Shown piece after piece: positions 20,078 through 25,542 of a stretch of DNA of 25,542 bases. Every line of letters begins with the position of its first letter. Position 1 is the first letter of the stretch. Below the pieces are notes generated by a model that did not search any database, was not told the DNA's origin, and worked only from the letters and a program-made list of their open reading frames with translations. The stretch lies in NCBI RefSeq assembly GCF_019649055.1, contig NW_026570631.1:1-25542 (forward strand), in the 5' to 3' direction. Made by a program: the position numbers and the translations under genes. This stretch comes from Paramacrobiotus metropolitanus (taxonomy: Eukaryota > Tardigrada > Eutardigrada > Parachela > Macrobiotidae).

Positions 20078-20967
20078 TATCCATTATTTATTAATAACTA
20101 TGGCAATTTCGACGAACGTATTTATTGATTGATATGTTGCGATTGTTTTACATTTTTCTTATGAAGGAACATAGTGGAAAAATGGGAATTGGTCTTTGAA
20201 ATTCGAATTGATCAAATACTCCGAATTTTTGGTAATACTCTGTATGTACGTTAGAGAAATCTACCTACTTAGGAAAATTGCAACAAAAATGGTGTTGGTT
20301 CGAATTTCTACGAGTAGACGATGCACGATTTAAATTTTTCACCATAGACCACGTAATTCTCGTTGTTTAAAAAAATCTTCCATTAGCTGCTGGAAATCAA
20401 GCGAAAAAATTTATATTTGAGTGCTTTACAGTTTCGACAGTTGCCCGATTTTAGTATGTGGACCGGAAGTCCCCGTCGGCAGATGCGGCACGTAGGGAAA
20501 CAAAGCAAACAGGAGGCAAAATATGGTAACAGTGTGCAAACTGTATAGGCCGGAAGTAGTTCCCTGTAGACCGATCCGACTACAGCTCCGCCCCACACAT
20601 CTAATCATTTCCATCAACCGTACACACTTCCGGCAGCAACGGTACTTAACCATGCGCTTTGCCAGCCTGCATCATACACGCACATTCACATTGCCGCTGC
20701 CACTCGATCCATTCCTGTTCCTTTCGTCAATTTTCCCCAGCCGACGGGATCCGACAATGTGACAATTATTATCCCCAATACATCTCTGTATATTCCGCTA
20801 GCGTTATCTGTGTTAATAATCCCTCAACCCGGCGCATATCATCTTTCACCTGCCCGCACCAAGCTGGCATCGCTGTATTGATTTCACTGTGTAGTTAACG
20901 TTAGCACAAGCAACATCGTGGATGCCATGATATTCCATTATGCTGGGCGCCTGCGCTCCATTATGCC
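20078..20967. other. Upstream region of the GT31-like gene
   Basis: AT-rich up to about 20430, then GC-richer up to the start codon, which probably includes promoter and 5' UTR. Overlapping open frames on both strands (20426-20653 minus, 20523-20762 plus, 20659-20898 plus) show no known motif. The sequence before the ATG is C-rich, unlike a coding exon of this window. Confidence 0.4.
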
Positions 20968-23900
20968 ATGATCCGCCGTATACTCAAGCGCCTCCTGTGC
21001 CTCCTATCCCCCCGAAAATGTTTCGTCCTCCTGGTGCTGAGCAGTGTGTGCCTGCTGGTGCTGATCATGTGGAATCAGAGCGTCATGGATGGTGGGGTGG
21101 CGCCGCGTGGCGAGGCTCTGCGGGGAAAGATCCTTGTTGAACCGTCCGCCGCGCGCAATGTCTCGTATGCGCTGCTGAAGGGGGAGGATTTTGTGTTTGA
21201 TGTAACGCCGGAGGGGAGTGTGTGCCGGGGGAGCGGGGTGACCGCCGCTCTGGAGCGGGAAGAGGTGGGTGCGCTGGGGCGAACTGCTGCAGGCACGGCC
21301 GGATAATGAGAGCCCGCGGCTCCCGCGCCGCCGGAATCCTACGGGGTGGTTGTGGTGACGGGGCCTGTGATAGATTAACGCGGGAGTAGCGGACGTGGGG
21401 CAGCGGGGCGTGGATGAAGGGAGCGCGGATAAGAGTGGTGTTTGTCTGTCGACTCATGGCTGGATCGAAGGAAGGTAAAAGAATCTGCTGCAGTGTCGTT
21501 AGAAATTTATTCTGAGTTTTCTGAACACTGTCGATTGAAGCATCGCTAAGAGAAAAACTCGTAGTTTTAAGTTTTCTGAATAAAATCGAAATCTGAAAGA
21601 ATATTGCGGTTAATACGTAATTTGCTGAGAAAACTTGTAAAAAAGTTATCAAGTGAGTTATCTCCGGATTCCGTAACGTCATCTTTATCGACCCGTTTGA
21701 GTAGAATAACTTTTAAAATATCATTTTAATGTTTTTTTTAATGTTTTCGTTAGTATTACAATGGTATTCGGCGTCTAATGGCGCTTAAGAAAAGGTATTA
21801 TCGTATCTATTGAATGTTTCCGGTGCAATTTTAAATGAATAAATTGTGAATTGTGCACTCTCGTCTGGAAAGTGATGATTGATAAATTTGTGTTTGTGTT
21901 GGTAACTCTGTAAATAGTATGTTTTAAACAAACTGGTTTTCTTTGACGCGCCGATCAATGGTTTACTTTGGCTTTTGATTGTTGCTTCTTTCAGTTCTTT
22001 GATATTAAGTGTTCGATATCGCGATCGGTTCATTGTATTTTTAATTCTGTTATTGTTTATGGCTTTGTTTGATTTTGTTTTGGATATTCTGTATTCTTCG
22101 CTGCGGTTTTATTAATGGAAGTAGGTCGTCTTTTCAGACTTCCGGTTAACATTTAGTCTAAAGGAATTTTACGGGTCGCGTAGATTGTGAATTAACACTT
22201 TTTTCCAGTATTTTTCATTTGTTATTAATTTTCTCTCGAAATAACCTTGTCAGTTTTTTATCTATCCTTGTTATACGGTCGACGTTGCTTGATGCTGAAT
22301 TTATTCTTGAACTTGATTGATCTATGCTTGATTTCTCTAAATGCTGGGTAGAAATCGCCGCTCTTGTCAGAACACTGAACACCAGTCGGTCCCGTTCCAC
22401 AGAAATTCCGCACACTCGTAATTGGACGATTAAACTTCGATTTCGGTCGGGTAATTGCGTGATTCCGTGCCAGCACTGCCCAGGGCCAGCGCGTATACTT
22501 ACATAAGTAGCGTCGTCAAGAAAAAAGTCAAAACTTCCATCTGGTCGGGTACGTCCGGGCGCGCGGTAGACGGGAGGAAGCGAGGGAGTAAATCATATTA
22601 TTGAGATTGTGCTTACGTCAGCCGCGCAGCGTTTAGTGGCCGGAGGGGGGCGGCGGTTATTAAGCGGCATTGATGTTGTTATTTGTCATAAAGCAGGGGG
22701 GCCGGGGCAGATTATTGATCTGATTAAGTGCAGTGATCATTTGATTAAAAACCAACATCCCCAGTCCCCTGTGCGCGCGCACAGGGTTTATATATTGCAT
22801 GTATGAATGAACGACTAAAATCAGTTAACGTGTAAACCGGTTTTGCGGCTAAAGCCGATAAAGCCGGTTGCGCAAATGAATGAAAGAACAGAGAGCGTAG
22901 CTGACGCGCACCGCTCAGTAGCGGTGATCGTGAAAGCGCTCATTCAAAGTAGTACGCTGTAAGCCGACAGCGTCGAACTGTCCAGCGTTCGCCGATTTTT
23001 GTCGTCTGCTGTAAACGCTAAGCCGACCGATCCCCGAGGCGCCGCTAAATACGCCGAACATGACCGGGTGTCGCTGCCAGAGAGTGACAAGCCGTCCAGG
23101 TGGAATGGGCTCAACAGGATTTGACTGTAATGTGGGCAATTGATTTTTTCTCCCGCGCGCGCGTCTGCGCCAGATAGTCGATCATTCATTTCATATCGGC
23201 GCGCGAGCTCCGCTGGCGGGATGAACGTCCGTGACGTCAGCACGGGTTGTTGCTCATACCTTGTGTGTGGTCGCTGGAGATGTTGTTCTTTCTAAAATTA
23301 GCCGGCAATCTTGAATCTAGCTCATCCCGTTTTCAAAATGCGGGGAATGGTAGCGGAAACGCTGATAAAATATAGTAAATGATGGCAATTTACCATTTTC
23401 CATATTTTCTGCTCGATAGATTTAGAATCGCGCTCCGGTTGATTGGGAATGTCGGACGATAGGATCAGTTTTTGGTTTAAATTGAAAAATAAAATACATG
23501 ACATGTGGAGCAGTAACATATCATCGATAAATGATAATTCACTGTTTTTTGATGCTTCTCAAGCCAGTATTAATTGATGATTATTGTACTGTATGTTGCT
23601 TCCAGTTTTTCTGTATTACTCTCTCAGTAATTTACCATTCAGTAATTTCCGTTCTGTGTTAGAAAGACAAAACAGCGATGAGGAAAAGTAATGTTTTGTG
23701 TCGCTTTCTAGCAAATGAAACGTTAATAAGTAATATAAGAAGTTCTTCGTTCTTGGATTCCGAGGCTTTTCCGGTGTGAAAGAAATGGTGTTGATATTAC
23801 CGTATTGTCTTTCTGGCATCGATTTCATTGATTTCCATTATCTGTACATTGAAAATTTACATTTACTGCGTTTCTTGCGCTGCAATTTAACTGACGCGAT

Positions 23901-24813
23901 CGATATTTGCACCGATATGCCTCATTTTGCCTGTCTTGCAGACGATCCAATGGCAACTGAATCTCGCCTTTTCGCCGACATCCTGCAGTATCGCTCCCGT
24001 CTGCCCACTGATTTCCTAGCGGCCTTAATCTGGATCCAGCGCACCTGCAGCGAGCCCTCCCCGGATTTTATTGTCCGCACCACCCCGGCCGCCTTCATCA
24101 ACCTGCCCACCCTCCTGACCACGGCCGACCACCTCCCACCCGGTCTGCACGGCACCGCTCTCCACACCACCACCCCCGCCTTCCTGGACGGTCTCATTGC
24201 TCAGCCCAAAGACAATCTCCTCCTGGCGCGCCACACCCAGTACCTCCCGGCGGAATTTGTCCTGATAAAAACAGCCTCCAGCGCGTTCCTCGACCTGATC
24301 CCCAAAATCCCCTTCGTCCCGGAGGAGGCCTTCTTCCTCACCGGGATCGTGGCGGATTACGCGGAACTGGAGCGGTTCCGCTTGGAGAATGTGGAGCAGA
24401 CGTGGAATGGGAGATCGGGATGCTGGATTAATCATCGCAGTGCATTTTTACGGATGAAACCCGCCGAGATGGAGGAATTATGGCGCGCCCTGACACGGGT
24501 GGCGGAGTTTGCATGCCGGCAGGGTGACGGGTGTTGTGAGGACGGATGGGGGGATATTGTGACGTCGGTGGTGATCGGATCGCTGGTGCTGGTGATCGCC
24601 TACAGTCTGCTGCACAGCTACTTTTGGTCGCAGTTATCGTTGTTCTGCAGTGATATCTGCAGTACGGTGGATCTGGATGGGGATGAGTATGATGATAGTC
24701 CGGAGTTGTCGGCGGTGCATTATGATTCCGACCGGGAGGAGGTGGTGCAGGGCCAGGGCGACACGTTCATGGGGTTCAGCGGGACGAAGGCGTACATGCA
24801 GGATCGCTTCTGA
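20968..24813 (+). CDS. GT31 (beta-1,3-galactosyltransferase-like) pseudoenzyme, three exons
   Basis: Exons: 20968-21264, 21390-21474, 23942-24813, with GT-AG introns of phase 0 and 1, total 1254 nt, 417 residues. The N-terminus has basic residues and a hydrophobic span (about 19-34), a type II anchor. GT31 landmarks in order: RTWGSGAW, ARIRVVFVCRL, ESRLFADILQ, LAALIWIQRTC, AAFINLPTLL, FVLIKTASSAFLDLIP and PEEAFFLTGIVAD. By family these enzymes transfer a sugar from a UDP-sugar in the Golgi using a DDD motif before the F-x-N-L/I-P segment. Here that position reads RTTPAAF (about 173-179), and the later E-D-V motif reads EEAF, so normal catalysis is doubtful. A second hydrophobic span (about 333-353) and an acidic tail (DLDGDEYDD) follow, which family members usually lack. 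The first Rossmann strand is absent from the spliced model. Alternatives are a highly diverged active enzyme or a decaying gene; the 290-codon intact last exon argues against simple decay. Confidence 0.72.
22767..22786. repeat. Perfect 20-base palindrome with alternating CG core
   Basis: CCCTGTGCGC and its exact reverse complement, no spacer. The alternating GTGCGCGCGCAC core can adopt Z-form or a cruciform. It lies in the GC-rich part of the long GT31-like intron. Confidence 0.9.
23232..23239. promoter_or_regulatory. Consensus CRE (TGACGTCA)
   Basis: A perfect palindromic cAMP-response element / bZIP site at the edge of the CpG-rich island, about 540 bases before a possible alternative start codon at 23776. 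Binding is not shown. Confidence 0.5.
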
Positions 24814-25542
24814 AGACGCGGTGTTGCGGCAACGCGTTGGCCTTATAGAGTGCGCGGAGAGGTTTCTTTTCATTGTGTAGAGTCGGTTTTATTTGTCGTA
24901 TGATTTTGTGGTTGCTGTCTGCCCCGGTGGATTTTTGGGTCCGTGGTTGACCGGTTTGAGTGTTGCGAGGGGGCGTGGTTTGCGATTGACCTGGATCTCG
25001 GTGTGCCGGTTTTTATATAAAAGAATTAAAATTATTATGTTGTCATACGAACGACGCAGGTTTTGCTAACTTGCCAGTATAGGTCACTCGCTTATTCGTA
25101 CCAACAAAGTGGTTTGCTGTCGCTCTAAATTTACGCTCAAATTCAGTACGATAAGCGGCAGTTATAAAGGGCACACCGGAAAACTGCTTGCAAATCCAGG
25201 CTTATCCAGCGTACAAATTTGTACGAACTTTCGAAATATTTTTTCAACTTTCGAACTTTCTTATATGTTACGTAATTGACACAACTACATGAATATTTTT
25301 TTATGGTACGTAGTCGTACTTAATATTATGAGTTTAAGATTAATAATAATTTTTAGGGAATAGGACACAGCTTTTCGACCTTTTCTCCTTCGTAAAAGGT
25401 CCGCTTTGATAAATTTGTCGTTATATATATTCTACGGTATGTAACATAATTGTACTCGTGACAAATTTATTAATAAAAATTTTCCATATTCCGTGTTGCA
25501 CATAATTTCATAATTCGATCGAATAATAATTACTGCATATAA
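24814..25542. other. 3' flank of the GT31-like gene and AT-rich intergenic DNA
   Basis: No gene recognised. The first 200 bases are G/T-rich and probably 3' UTR; AATAAA occurs only at 25472. A TATAAA at 25163 with GC-richer surroundings might start a gene beyond the window. A 16-base perfect palindrome lies at 25210-25225, followed by repeated ACTTTCGA words to 25260. Confidence 0.45.
25210..25225. repeat. Perfect 16-base palindrome
   Basis: CGTACAAATTTGTACG, self-complementary without a spacer. It shares the GTACAAA arm with the palindrome at 4933-4954, which suggests a related protein-binding or structural element. Confidence 0.85.

Larger units (their letters stand above)
21475..23941 (+). 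other. Long intron 2 of the GT31-like gene
   Basis: 2467 bases, donor gtaaaa, acceptor tcttgcag. The first 600 bases are T/G-rich on the plus strand. From about 22540 to 23250 the sequence becomes GC- and CpG-rich, with a perfect palindrome (22767-22786), several small hairpins and a consensus CRE. After 23776 the plus strand stays open in the frame of exon 3. No independent gene was recognised; open frames at 22609-22806 plus and 22944-23243 minus have no motifs. Confidence 0.6.

Noticed and set aside
21083-21682. 199-codon minus-strand open frame rich in Pro and Arg
   Set aside because: It is antisense to GT31-like exons 1-2; its composition is that of a shadow of GC-rich coding sequence and it has no domain.
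22944-23243. Minus-strand open frame in the CpG-rich part of the long intron
   Set aside because: GC-rich sequence lengthens open frames by chance; no domain and no supporting signals.
24025-24435. 136-codon minus-strand open frame rich in Gly and Glu
   Set aside because: Antisense to the large GT31-like exon; low-complexity shadow.

Overview
The window looks like nuclear DNA of a small animal with a compact genome, probably an ecdysozoan; a tardigrade is my best guess, but that is inference from gene content and style, not proof. All recognisable genes are animal families split by GT-AG introns, many of only 55-170 bp. Intergenic DNA and introns are AT-rich, exons are clearly GC-richer, and AATAAA signals follow some genes. 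There is no operon, phage or CRISPR structure and no convincing tRNA.

Layout: (1) 1-1192, minus strand, a decayed copy of a family-92 glycosyltransferase (GT92), carrying an inserted foldback sequence and an in-exon tandem repeat. (2) 1631-3954, plus strand, a ten-exon BTB-BACK-MATH protein gene, probably a Cullin-3 substrate adaptor, whose reading frame lacks exactly one base in exon 3. (3) 4986-6522, minus strand, an apparently intact two-exon GT92 gene, the relative of the decayed copy, so the BTB gene sits between the two copies. (4) 6943-8606, plus strand, a four-exon ABHD14-type alpha/beta hydrolase with an N-terminal membrane anchor; it is divergent from GT92 across about 420 bp. (5) 11311-18017, plus strand, a complete thirteen-exon prohormone convertase closest to PC1/3, preceded by about 2.7 kb of apparently non-coding DNA. 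(6) 19490-20077, minus strand, one or two open stretches of unknown identity. (7) 20968-24813, plus strand, a three-exon GT31 (beta-1,3-galactosyltransferase-like) protein with a degraded catalytic motif and a second, C-terminal membrane span. The rest, 24814-25542, is AT-rich intergenic DNA.

Four genes point to the secretory pathway: GT92 and the GT31-like protein (Golgi type II proteins by family), the anchored ABHD14 protein and the secretory-granule convertase. They are not obviously one pathway; chance neighbourhood is as likely. The strongest candidate for something undescribed is the GT31-like gene. It keeps the fold signature and an open frame but has lost the DDD metal/sugar-nucleotide motif, seems to have left its first Rossmann strand inside an intron, and gained a C-terminal transmembrane span with an acidic tail. 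This suggests a pseudo-glycosyltransferase with a regulatory or scaffolding role.

Exon coordinates were derived by hand from splice consensus, reading phase and family motifs. For genes 2-5 and 7 the summed exon lengths give consistent frames (with one missing base in gene 2). No search or alignment program was run.
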